Part shown: positions 55,131 to 63,159 of the stretch, in pieces
How the letters are laid out: each line of letters opens with the position of its first letter
Numbering within the stretch: position 1 is the stretch's first letter
From: Zhouia spongiae
GTDB lineage: Bacteria; Bacteroidota; Bacteroidia; Flavobacteriales; Flavobacteriaceae
Reading direction: 5' to 3'
NCBI RefSeq assembly: GCF_022760175.1
Contig: NZ_CP094326.1
Span: 248,001 to 312,000, forward strand
DNA length: 64,000 nt
Translations under genes and position numbers: made by a program
The notes under the pieces: model-generated
Database searches by the model: none
What the model saw: the letters and a program-made list of their open reading frames with translations, nothing else
Told to the model about the DNA's origin: nothing

Positions 55131-58088
55131 CTAAAACCTTTTTCTATAGGGCATGGTTACAATTACTCTTGTACCATTAGGAGAACTGTTTTTATAAATA
55201 TCTTCAATAACAAAGCCTATTTTTACAGCATATTGTTTTTGAAAAATTTCCAAGCGTTTTTTTATGGCGTTTAAAGCAAAGGATTCATGACGATTTCCTT
55301 GACGGAGGTTAATCTCCTTGCTTTTCTTTCTTCCGATACCATTATCGGTAATAAGGCATTGCAAGGTGTTTTCTGACAAATGGAAGGTGATATCTAATTC
55401 TTTTTCTCCCTCTTTATGTAGTAAACCATGCACTAAAGCATTTTCGATAAAAGGCTGAACCAATAAAGAAGGTACTTCCAATTCTTCATGAGCATCGTAG
55501 GTGATTGTATACGTGAAGTCATCACCAAAACGAAGCTTTTCCAGTTGTAGATATACATTTAAAAACTCTAATTCTTTTTCTATCGGTATAAAATCTCGAT
55601 TCGCATAACTCAAGGTATTTCGTATAAGCTTGGCAAATAATACTATATAGTCGTAAGAAGCATCTGTGTTTTGTTGTAAAACTAAATCCTGAATAGAGTT
55701 TAACGCATTGAAAATAAAATGCGGATTCATTTGTGAACGCAATGCAGTTAAATTAATCGCTATCAGTTCTTTTTCTAAAGATATTTTTTCAAGTTGAGCA
55801 ATGCGCTCTTTCTCCTTTTTTTGCATTGCTTTTTTAAAGTATAAAATGGTACCTCCTAAAATAAGAGAAGCTATTAATAAGATAAACCATAACGTTTTCC
55901 AAAATGGTTTTTTTATTAAAAAGTATAGCTCTTTTATTTCGTAAGTAGTATTTGTACTATTTAAAAAAGGTTGTACCTGAAAGGTATATTCACCTGCAGC
56001 TAAACTATTGTACTTTATTGAGTTTTCACCAATAGCTGTAGTTAACCAAGTATCGTTGTACCCTTTTAAACGATATTTATATGTTCCTTTTTGGTTAAAC
56101 AAAAAGCCATTAACATTAAAACTTATTTTTATTGCATTTTGATTATACTTTAGCGTATAGTTTGAAGTAACCAGAGTATCTTTTTCATTGATTTCTACCG
56201 CACTAAAATATACTTCAGGATGTAATGTTTTAAAAGCATTATTTCTGTCAACGGAAAACAAACCCTTGTCAGACGAGAAATAGCTCTTGTTACCGACTGT
56301 TTCGATCCCAGAAATATTATATGATTTAATACCCTCTCGCTTGGTTAGTGTTTTAAACTTATCGGTAAGAATATCAAACTCTTGAATACTGTTACCATTC
56401 ACAATCCATAGCTTATTTTGATCTGCTTTAATTTTTTCTACAATATTTGATGTCAAGCCATTTTCGGTAGTATAATGGTGAATTACTTTACCATCCTTTA
56501 TTCCCAAAAGGCCATTTTTAAATGTAGCAACCCAGACAATACCATTAGTGGTTTGGGTTATAGATTTACCATAGATGGGTTTTTCTTTGTTTAAAATTAC
56601 CTGTTTGTTCCAGAGACTGTCATAAACAGCTAATTCATCAACAAAGGCAACATAAACTTCGTGTCTTTTTTCATCGTAAAAAGAATCGTAGGTTCTTTTA
56701 TTTGTTGAAATAAATTTTCCCTTACCGTGGTAATTGGCATTTTTTAATAAAATAACTTTGTCGTGGTTGGTGTAAAGTAAATCGTTGTGGGCTAATAATG
56801 AAAAACTCTTTACACCATCAAAAAATCTGGTTTTTTCAAGAGCTAAATTTCTATAATCTAAAACATAGCTTCTAAACCCTTTACTAATATAAATTTTTTG
56901 CTGATTGGGATTGTATTTTAGTTTAGACAGTTTTCCTTCGTTAGCAGGTAAATTAATCGTTGTAGAAGTGTGGGAGTTGGTGTTATAAAAAATAACATTT
57001 CCATGGTTACTTCCTGTAACTAAAGTAGTATCGTTTATTTTGTCTAGTGTTTTTATATTTTCCTCTTTTAGAGGAATATTACAGGTTTCTATATGAATAT
57101 TAGGAATAATACAAACACCATTATTTAAACTGGCAAGCCAATAATTATCGTCTTTATCTTTAATGATTTTGGTAATATGCTTATCTGTTAAAAATCTTTT
57201 TTTTAGTTGAAAAGCAGCGTTTTTGAAAGTAAAAACCCATACCCCTTGATTTGTTGTTATCCAGGTTTCATTATTTTGCTCAAAAATAGTATAGAGCTTA
57301 ATTTTTTCTAGGCTTTCAAGTCCTTTTAAAGGTTCTAACTTTTTTTGAGAGAAATTTAATTTATAAAAACAATTTTTTTTGTTTCTTATTTGAGAGTAAA
57401 TATAAGTTGAGTTCGTTTTAAAAATAATAGCCTTTCCCAAACTTATGGCATTTCCTTTCTTCCCTTTATGAGGGAGCTTGGTTTCTATTAGTGAAGTTAT
57501 ATTGTTGTCTTCGTTTATTGAAATAATAGAATCGAAGGCTCCTACATAAATAGAATTGTTAGAAGAAAACGGAGTTCCGAAATTTTTTGTAGTAGAATGT
57601 CGTTCTAATATTTGTTTGGTTTTTAAATCTATTTTGTAAATAGCTCTCACTGTAAAAACCCATAAAAAATCATTTGTTATCACAAAATCAGCCAGTTCAC
57701 CATTTAAATATTTACTTAAGTCTGTAAATAAATGTAGCTTATCGTTTAGGATATAGAAAAATTGACCAGAAATATTATTGCACCAAATCCGTCCTAAGTT
57801 ATCTTCTTGAGTGTTGAATACAGAAGCTCCGCGTTGTAAAGGGTTGCCATAATTTTTAAAGGTTTTACCATCATATCTATAAAGTCCTTTATTTGCACAT
57901 AGCCATATAAAACCTTTACGATCTTCGAGAATGTTATAGAATTCATTATCGGGAAGTTTGTTCTTTTCAGATAATTGTATAAATACAGGATCTTGTGCTT
58001 GCAGTAAAATAGGAGCAAAACATAAAATTAATAAAAGAATATATTTTATTAAAAGAAATGGTTGTTTATGACTAGATACTATTTTCAA
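55131..58088 (-). CDS. LytS-type sensor histidine kinase with periplasmic propeller sensor
   Basis: A 985-residue sensor kinase. A signal peptide is followed by a periplasmic two-component-propeller region, about 40-640 (NKLPDNEFYNILEDRKGFIW; GLYRYDGKTF). A Y_Y_Y domain lies near 650-720 (YKYRLKGYNDTWLTTA), then a transmembrane helix near 735-755. The kinase is of the His_kinase/LytS type with H790 in SQMNPHFIFNALNSIQDL and VQPFIENALVHG, then an ATPase domain. It resembles HTCS sensors but has the LytS kinase. Its start overlaps the response regulator gene by 17 bases. Confidence 0.93.
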   Translation of the reverse strand: MKIVSSHKQPFLLIKYILLLILCFAPILLQAQDPVFIQLSEKNKLPDNEFYNILEDRKGFIWLCANKGLYRYDGKTFKNYGNPLQRGASVFNTQEDNLGRIWCNNISGQFFYILNDKLHLFTDLSKYLNGELADFVITNDFLWVFTVRAIYKIDLKTKQILERHSTTKNFGTPFSSNNSIYVGAFDSIISINEDNNITSLIETKLPHKGKKGNAISLGKAIIFKTNSTYIYSQIRNKKNCFYKLNFSQKKLEPLKGLESLEKIKLYTIFEQNNETWITTNQGVWVFTFKNAAFQLKKRFLTDKHITKIIKDKDDNYWLASLNNGVCIIPNIHIETCNIPLKEENIKTLDKINDTTLVTGSNHGNVIFYNTNSHTSTTINLPANEGKLSKLKYNPNQQKIYISKGFRSYVLDYRNLALEKTRFFDGVKSFSLLAHNDLLYTNHDKVILLKNANYHGKGKFISTNKRTYDSFYDEKRHEVYVAFVDELAVYDSLWNKQVILNKEKPIYGKSITQTTNGIVWVATFKNGLLGIKDGKVIHHYTTENGLTSNIVEKIKADQNKLWIVNGNSIQEFDILTDKFKTLTKREGIKSYNISGIETVGNKSYFSSDKGLFSVDRNNAFKTLHPEVYFSAVEINEKDTLVTSNYTLKYNQNAIKISFNVNGFLFNQKGTYKYRLKGYNDTWLTTAIGENSIKYNSLAAGEYTFQVQPFLNSTNTTYEIKELYFLIKKPFWKTLWFILLIASLILGGTILYFKKAMQKKEKERIAQLEKISLEKELIAINLTALRSQMNPHFIFNALNSIQDLVLQQNTDASYDYIVLFAKLIRNTLSYANRDFIPIEKELEFLNVYLQLEKLRFGDDFTYTITYDAHEELEVPSLLVQPFIENALVHGLLHKEGEKELDITFHLSENTLQCLITDNGIGRKKSKEINLRQGNRHESFALNAIKKRLEIFQKQYAVKIGFVIEDIYKNSSPNGTRVIVTMPYRKRF

Positions 58089-58815
58089 AGCTACTTATTC
58101 TTGATCTGGAAATCTTTGCTGTAATAGTTCCATTATCTAGAGTGAGGTTTAAAGTTGTTTTGTTTAAAAACTCAATATAAGCCAAATTAACAATCCATGC
58201 TCTATGAGAACGGAAGAAAGAAAGTTCTTCAGACAATGTATTTTCGAAAAATTTTAAATTTTTACTAGCAATAATAGTTGTTTTATTTACAACATGTATC
58301 TTACTATAAGCTCCGTCGGCTTCAATAGCAACGATGTCTGTTAAACTAAGAATATGTCTATTCCCTAATTCAGGAATAACAATCTTTTTACAATTTTTAT
58401 CTTTTATGGTTTTAAGTAGGGAGTGATAATCAACTAATGAAGCTTGTTGGTGTAGCTTATGCTCTAACTTTTTAAGAGCTATATCTAGTTTATTTCTGTC
58501 AATAGGTTTTACTAAATAATCAATGGCATTTAACTCAAAAGCTTTAATGGCGTAATGATCATAAGCAGTAACAAAGATAATTTCAAATGATATGACATCA
58601 AAAAACCTTGCGATTTCATAGCCTGCATAATTAGGCATTTGTACATCTAAAAACACAACATTGGGTTGTAGTTCTTTTATTTTTTGAACACCAGACTCCA
58701 AGTTATTGCAAGAATCAAGAATGGTAATATTGGTAGAAGCTCTTTCTAGTAAGTTAGATAAAACATTTCTCGCACTTTGTTCATCATCAATAAGAATTGC
58801 TTTGATTTCAGCCAT
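58072..58815 (-). CDS. LytTR family response regulator
   Basis: A response regulator of 247 residues. The receiver domain has acidic residues D10/D11 and phospho-acceptor D57 (VVFLDVQMPN), then FVTAYDHYAIKAF and YLVKPI. The C-terminal LytTR DNA-binding domain includes IVAIEADGAYSKIHV and SFFRSHRAWIVNLAYIEFL. It is the first gene of the operon with the kinase. Candidate targets are the neighbouring lipoprotein genes. Confidence 0.94.
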   Translation of the reverse strand: MAEIKAILIDDEQSARNVLSNLLERASTNITILDSCNNLESGVQKIKELQPNVVFLDVQMPNYAGYEIARFFDVISFEIIFVTAYDHYAIKAFELNAIDYLVKPIDRNKLDIALKKLEHKLHQQASLVDYHSLLKTIKDKNCKKIVIPELGNRHILSLTDIVAIEADGAYSKIHVVNKTTIIASKNLKFFENTLSEELSFFRSHRAWIVNLAYIEFLNKTTLNLTLDNGTITAKISRSRISSFENSI

Positions 58816-58858
58816 AAAAGCGAATATAACAATAGAGTTTCATAAAAGTCTGAAAAAT

Positions 58859-59302
58859 TTACAAAGGGAAGATTCGGTTTGTGGAAAAATAATTATACAG
58901 AATAAAAAATTCATTCCCCCTGCCATCGTCGAAACTTATTTCACCTATAAACCCTGCAAAAGTTTTTTTAGGAAAAAGCATCATTACAAAATGATGATCT
59001 CTTGTCAAAAAACTTCCAGGGTATTTTGATTTCTCATGCATTGAATTCTCCCTAAAACCTGCTTCATTGAATAAAACTGTGGCTTTTGGACCTCCTTTAC
59101 CGGGAAATTAATCCATCCTTGTTTCGGAAAAGTTGATATAGGCATTAAAGCCTGTAGCCATTCCTATAGCCTGGTAATCTGAAACATCCATGTTTTTTTG
59201 TTGTTACAGCATCGGTAGCGTTTACATGAATGTGGTCTATGCTACATGAAACAACAATAAACACAGTACTGTTGCCTTATAAAACAGATTGATTGTTTTC
59301 AT
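58859..59302 (-). pseudogene. Decayed gene for a secreted protein
   Basis: An ATG at 59302 starts a signal peptide (MKTINLFYKATVLCLLLFHV) that hits a TAG. In another frame DHIHVNATDAVTTKKHG follows. Then in a further frame MDVSDYQAIGMATGFNAYIN runs to a TAA, and after it the same frame stays open: GPKATVLFNEAGFRENSM, then FVMMLFPKKTFAGFIGEI, to a stop at 58859. At least two frameshifts and one nonsense codon separate the parts. I do not recognise the family. Confidence 0.6.
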
Positions 59303-59345
59303 TTTGATTGCCTTGTTGAAAAGTACTTTGACTAAAAAATTAGCC

Positions 59346-59495
59346 TTACATGTTTTGGTTAAGCGTTACAACCGGAATCCATTGAAAATTTATCGGATAC
59401 CATTCATCTTTATTTCTGTCTGAATTAATCAGTACCTGATCGTCTTCGGAAAACACAAATTGCGCATTTATCCCTGTTTTTAACTTGTTCTTCAT
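59346..59495 (-). CDS. Small ORF, 49 residues, coupled to the outer-membrane protein gene
   Basis: Starts MKNKLKTGINAQFVFSEDDQ at 59495, overlapping the stop of the outer-membrane protein gene in TTATGA, so translation could be coupled. The sequence looks coding (YPINFQWIPVV) but has no recognisable family. It could also be a leftover fragment of a larger decayed gene in this region. Confidence 0.4.
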   Translation of the reverse strand: MKNKLKTGINAQFVFSEDDQVLINSDRNKDEWYPINFQWIPVVTLNQNM

Positions 59496-60139
59496 AATCC
59501 GCTTTTTTTATACCTGTTCCTGCCCATATTAAACACCCCGATCTTCACCCCGATGCCTGCCGAAAAACCATCGATCCTCGATAGGGGAAAGTCATCGAAG
59601 CTCAGCCTGCTGGAAAACCTATGTTTTACCCCTGCCTCCAATTGTACATACCTGTTTATATTGAACAACAAATTAATTCCGGGTTCTAAAACAAAAACCG
59701 CTTCCCACGAATCATCTTCGACAACATAATCATCTATATCACCTTCCAATATCCCTATGGCCCCACCACCAATCAATAAAGGGAACGACAGGTTCAGGAT
59801 TGACTTGCTAAACAATATCGGTTCCAGATGTATTCCCCCATACGCACCAACCAGATCGTTGTCATTGTCAGAAATTCCCAACCTGTTGATATCCGAGTAC
59901 AATCCGACAGCCTCTAAACCAACTTCAAATTGCTGATTTGCTACATAAGCTACCTTAAAACCGGCAGCATAAGTGTCTTTTTTATGCATTTTACCATAAT
60001 AGGTAGCCAACCCCATATAAACACCATGAACGGTATTTTTACGATCGTTAAACTCTATATACTCTCCGGATTCCTGCGCATTTACACAAAAAGAAAACCC
60101 TAAGAGAAATAAAGCCAGGGTGATTTTAATTTGATTCAT
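59492..60139 (-). CDS. Outer-membrane beta-barrel protein
   Basis: A 215-residue protein with signal peptide (LALFLLGFSFCVNA-QES). Its strand pattern and glycine/aromatic spacing are typical of small outer-membrane barrels: GVYMGLATYYGKM, FEVGLEAVGLYSDI, IGVKIGVFNMG. It is preceded at 60168-60196 by an ECF-type promoter identical in spacing to the one before the sigma gene at 62398. It is therefore probably in the same regulon. The small ORF at 59346 follows it in overlap. Confidence 0.78.
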   Translation of the reverse strand: MNQIKITLALFLLGFSFCVNAQESGEYIEFNDRKNTVHGVYMGLATYYGKMHKKDTYAAGFKVAYVANQQFEVGLEAVGLYSDINRLGISDNDNDLVGAYGGIHLEPILFSKSILNLSFPLLIGGGAIGILEGDIDDYVVEDDSWEAVFVLEPGINLLFNINRYVQLEAGVKHRFSSRLSFDDFPLSRIDGFSAGIGVKIGVFNMGRNRYKKSGL

Positions 60140-60167
60140 GTTTTTTTGATTCGATTATTATATTATA

Positions 60168-60196
60168 ATAGACAGTTCAAAAATTAATGGGTTGCA
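60168..60196 (-). promoter_or_regulatory. ECF-type promoter upstream of the outer-membrane protein gene
   Basis: On the minus strand: TGCAACCC (60189-60196), 15 bases, GTCTAT (60168-60173), then 28 bases to the start codon. The same two boxes with the same spacing occur at 62467-62495. Confidence 0.68.
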
Positions 60197-60246
60197 TTAA
60201 TCTGAAATAATTTTCTGTAAAGAACAATATCTACCGGTCTATTGAA

Positions 60247-61335
60247 TTATTCCTTTAAGGTTATTACACCTTTTTTACCGGTAAAAGAAAATGCTCCCTG
60301 AAGATCATTGCCATATGAAGCGTAAATATTTCTTATCCGGTTGCCTTTATCAACAAGTTCGCTTTTAACATCCGTAAAAGTTTTAGGCAGTCTTAACAAC
60401 CCTTCTTCTAAGACAGCATCGAACTTAAAAGACAGTCCGGATATATAAATGCTGATATCTGAGGATTCCTGGTTTATATTTACGGTAGCATCTGACCGGT
60501 TCATTTTTAAGATCCTAAGATTGGTAACTTTCATTTCCAGGTAAACATCATTATCCATTTCGTTAACTTGCATATCGGAAAAATCGACAGTACCGTTTAT
60601 ATTTCCCAGATAATCTATTACCACTTCATCTTTACTGGAATACAATTTCAGGTTATTTACTTTATCAATTTGAATATCAGTACCGCTGGTTCTTAACATC
60701 AGATCTTGTGATCCTTCAATTTTTATACTTCCGTTTTTCATATGTATGGTACCGTAAGTCATGGTTTTTGCCCTAAGCTTCCCGAATTTCATTTCTACAT
60801 CGGCAATAACAATAGAACTATTTATCCACAAATCGCCGTGCTCAATCTCTGCCTTTAATTTGCCTGTCCAATCTTCAACCATAACATCGCCAAACTTATT
60901 TGTGATCTCTATTTCCGCATTTTCCGGCAGGTAAACCGTGTAATTGATCTCTATGTTGGTCTTGTCGAATTCGAAAGGGTTCACCTTGTTAAAATACCTG
61001 GAAAACAGGTTCTCATTCTTTTCTGCCACTTCAGAAGTAACATTCACATAATTGGTTGCTGTCCTGAAATCGGGCTTGATACGATTCAGAAGGCTTTTGG
61101 CATCTTCCGCTTTCTTGCTTGTGACCTTCACCTCAACAACTATTTCTATGCTGTTCTTTTTCCACCCGGTAATACTAACATTCCCATATTTATTGTTCAG
61201 GTGCAACTCCCCGGCATTTGTCATTTCATAGTTTTTTTCAATTCTCTTGGTCAATATTTCCTGCGAAAACACCGAGAAGCTTATCAGTAATACAAAAAGC
61301 AATATTGATCTTTTATAAAATATATTCATGTTCAT
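60247..61335 (-). CDS. DUF4097-like secreted beta-helix protein
   Basis: An exported protein of 362 residues (signal peptide SILLFVLLISFSVFS-QE). It is built of short beta-strands in the style of DUF4097/DUF2807 putative adhesins: LHLNKYGNVSITGWKK-type start (HLNNKYGNVSITGWKKNS), then ITNKFGDVMVEDWTGKLKAE. Such proteins often follow ECF sigma/anti-sigma pairs in Bacteroidota. Starts at 61335 and 61329 are both possible. It overlaps the preceding membrane protein gene by 23 bases. Its function is not known. Confidence 0.78.
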   Translation of the reverse strand: MNMNIFYKRSILLFVLLISFSVFSQEILTKRIEKNYEMTNAGELHLNNKYGNVSITGWKKNSIEIVVEVKVTSKKAEDAKSLLNRIKPDFRTATNYVNVTSEVAEKNENLFSRYFNKVNPFEFDKTNIEINYTVYLPENAEIEITNKFGDVMVEDWTGKLKAEIEHGDLWINSSIVIADVEMKFGKLRAKTMTYGTIHMKNGSIKIEGSQDLMLRTSGTDIQIDKVNNLKLYSSKDEVVIDYLGNINGTVDFSDMQVNEMDNDVYLEMKVTNLRILKMNRSDATVNINQESSDISIYISGLSFKFDAVLEEGLLRLPKTFTDVKSELVDKGNRIRNIYASYGNDLQGAFSFTGKKGVITLKE

Positions 61336-61858
61336 TATTCATTTCTTTTGAACTATTGATCTGTTTTAATAAATTCTCTATTAACTCAATTCTTTTTTTA
61401 TAATTGATAACTATAGCCTCTAAAACACGCTCGGAATCCAGGTTTTTATATAATTCCCGTTTTAGCATTTCGTATTCTTCATCCAGTTCATCCATAAACG
61501 AAAGGAATTCCTTTTTTTCCTGGGGCGACAGCCGGGTATTGCTGTTTATCAATTTAATCTGACGGGCCACCAGTCCATTGTAATGCATATCGATAGCTGT
61601 CAATTCCCGGTTTAAAACCCGACTTTGTCGGCCCGTAACGGCACTGCTCATTATATGTATCATGCCGGAGATTCCCAAAACAATTACGATCGTTGCTGCC
61701 ACTTTAAACATCCGTGATTGCCACAGTCTCATAACTTTAGAGCTGTTTTTAGTTTGCTCTAATCCTGCTTCAATATTCTTCCAAAGTTTAGATCTGTCAG
61801 CTTTATACTCATCAAAGAGTGCCCGCTGTTCTTTTATATTCTTTTCGAAATCGTCCAT
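61313..61858 (-). CDS. Membrane protein, probable anti-sigma factor
   Basis: A 181-residue protein with one transmembrane helix near 51-72 (FKVAATIVIVLGISGMIHIM). An N-terminal cytoplasmic segment (NIKEQRALFDEYKADRSKLW) and a helical C-terminal half (LSPQEKKEFLSFMDELDEEY) flank it. The arrangement directly after an ECF sigma gene is that of an anti-sigma factor, although no named anti-sigma domain is recognisable. Its start follows the sigma stop with no gap. Confidence 0.72.
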   Translation of the reverse strand: MDDFEKNIKEQRALFDEYKADRSKLWKNIEAGLEQTKNSSKVMRLWQSRMFKVAATIVIVLGISGMIHIMSSAVTGRQSRVLNRELTAIDMHYNGLVARQIKLINSNTRLSPQEKKEFLSFMDELDEEYEMLKRELYKNLDSERVLEAIVINYKKRIELIENLLKQINSSKEMNNEHEYIL

Positions 61859-62398
61859 TTATAATCCGTCTATTATTTCAATTAATTTTTTCTTTGCCCT
61901 ATGGTATTGGGATTTTGAAGTTGATGTTGCAATTCCTAAAATCTCACCAATTTCCACATGGTCGTAACCTTCTATCAAATACAAATTAATTATTTGCTGA
62001 AACCCTACAGGCAATAGTTTAACTCCTTTAATTACCTTTTGAATATCCATTTCCGGGGCCTCTGTAATTTCGTCGTCTTTAATGCCATATATTTCATTTT
62101 CGAAGGGTACAACAGGGATCCTTTTCAATTTTAAATGATTAATACTTTTGTTTACTACAATCCGTTTTAACCATGAACCGAATGTACTTTCGTGCCTGAA
62201 CGACGATAAATTCTTAAAAGCCTCAATAAAACTATCCTGAACCAGATCTTCGGCATCTTCTTTTATCTTCACTATACGCATAGATACATTATACATCGCA
62301 TCTACATACTGAATATACAGATCATACTGAGCAATTCTGTCGCCCAATCTGCTCTTCTCAACAAGCTCTTTATGAGTATATAGGGTATTGGTTTCCAA
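61859..62398 (-). CDS. ECF RNA polymerase sigma factor
   Basis: A 179-residue sigma factor. Region 2 is MYNVSMRIVKIKEDAEDLVQDSFIEAFKNL with FGSWLKRIVVNKSINHLKLK. Region 4 is IINLYLIEGYDHVEIGEILGIATSTSKSQYHRAKKKL. It heads an operon with the anti-sigma-like and DUF4097-like genes. An ECF-type promoter (TGCAACCC-N15-GTCTAT) lies about 70 bases upstream and recurs before the outer-membrane protein gene, indicating autoregulation. Confidence 0.93.
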   Translation of the reverse strand: METNTLYTHKELVEKSRLGDRIAQYDLYIQYVDAMYNVSMRIVKIKEDAEDLVQDSFIEAFKNLSSFRHESTFGSWLKRIVVNKSINHLKLKRIPVVPFENEIYGIKDDEITEAPEMDIQKVIKGVKLLPVGFQQIINLYLIEGYDHVEIGEILGIATSTSKSQYHRAKKKLIEIIDGL

Positions 62399-62799
62399 TT
62401 AAATCGGCCGGCTGTTAATTTGTCTTAAAGATACTTTTTAGAAACTGTTTAAATTTTTCTACTATTATAGACAGCTAAAAAATGAAAGGGTTGCATGAAA
62501 CGAAGATTTTCTTTGAAACCAGCGACTTTTTATGGCAGAGCACTTCGTCGATTTCATAGTTTCACCTAAAATGTTTCCTCAATTTATCATATAGTGAAAA
62601 TTAAAACGACAATTTTAACGAGATTACGAATTTCTAATCACATCGTTTTAATTACCGTCAAAAAAATAAAACCCTAATATTTTCACAATCAATATATTAT
62701 AGTTTTATCGTGACCTCGGCAGGATTACTTTGGATCAATCTCAAAAGTTGTGTGTAAATTGAATTTATAGTATGATCTTTGTTTTAAAAACTGACTTTA
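62399..62799. other. Intergenic region: ECF promoter, inverted repeat and probable IS left end
   Basis: Contains the ECF promoter at 62467-62495 and an 11-bp inverted repeat AATTAAAACGA/TCGTTTTAATT (62599-62609 and 62643-62653). The left end of the insertion sequence must be just before the transposase start at 62800, likely between 62700 and 62790. The exact terminus cannot be set without the right end, which is outside the window. Confidence 0.45.
62467..62495 (-). promoter_or_regulatory. ECF-type promoter upstream of sigma operon
   Basis: On the minus strand: TGCAACCC (62488-62495), a 15-base spacer, and GTCTAT (62467-62472), about 69 bases before the sigma gene start. The -35/-10 pair matches the copy at 60168-60196 exactly in both boxes and spacing. 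Confidence 0.7.
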
Positions 62800-63159
62800 T
62801 TGGATCCATACATTGACTTACTAAAGGTTCTCTTACCTGAACTATTAATTACTCATTTCGATATTGCTAAGCATGAAATAAACAAAGATGTTCTTCATCT
62901 TTATTTTGAGGAGAAGAATGATATTCCAAAAGAACTTTCCTCTGAGATACTTATTTCACACGGTTTTCATAAAGCAATCACCATTCAGGATTTCCCCGTT
63001 CGTGGCAAGCATGTTTATTTACATATCAAGCGCCGTCGATGGCTAGACAAAACCACAGGGCAAGCTGTGCATCGAAATTGGGATTTGGTAGCGCAGGGAA
63101 CTCGTATGACCGTAGAGTTCGCTGCTTTTTTAAAAGCACTTGGTCAGTACCAAGACTAA
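62800..63159 (+). CDS. ISAon1-type transposase, N-terminal region protein
   Basis: A 119-residue protein, the N-terminal DNA-binding part of an ISAon1-like transposase: LLKVLLPELLITHFDIAKHE, then FPVRGKHVYLHIKRRRWLD. It starts at TTG 62800. The catalytic part is encoded in the +1 frame downstream (63140-64000). The two are usually separate entries in Bacteroidota insertion sequences. Confidence 0.85.
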   Translation: MDPYIDLLKVLLPELLITHFDIAKHEINKDVLHLYFEEKNDIPKELSSEILISHGFHKAITIQDFPVRGKHVYLHIKRRRWLDKTTGQAVHRNWDLVAQGTRMTVEFAAFLKALGQYQD

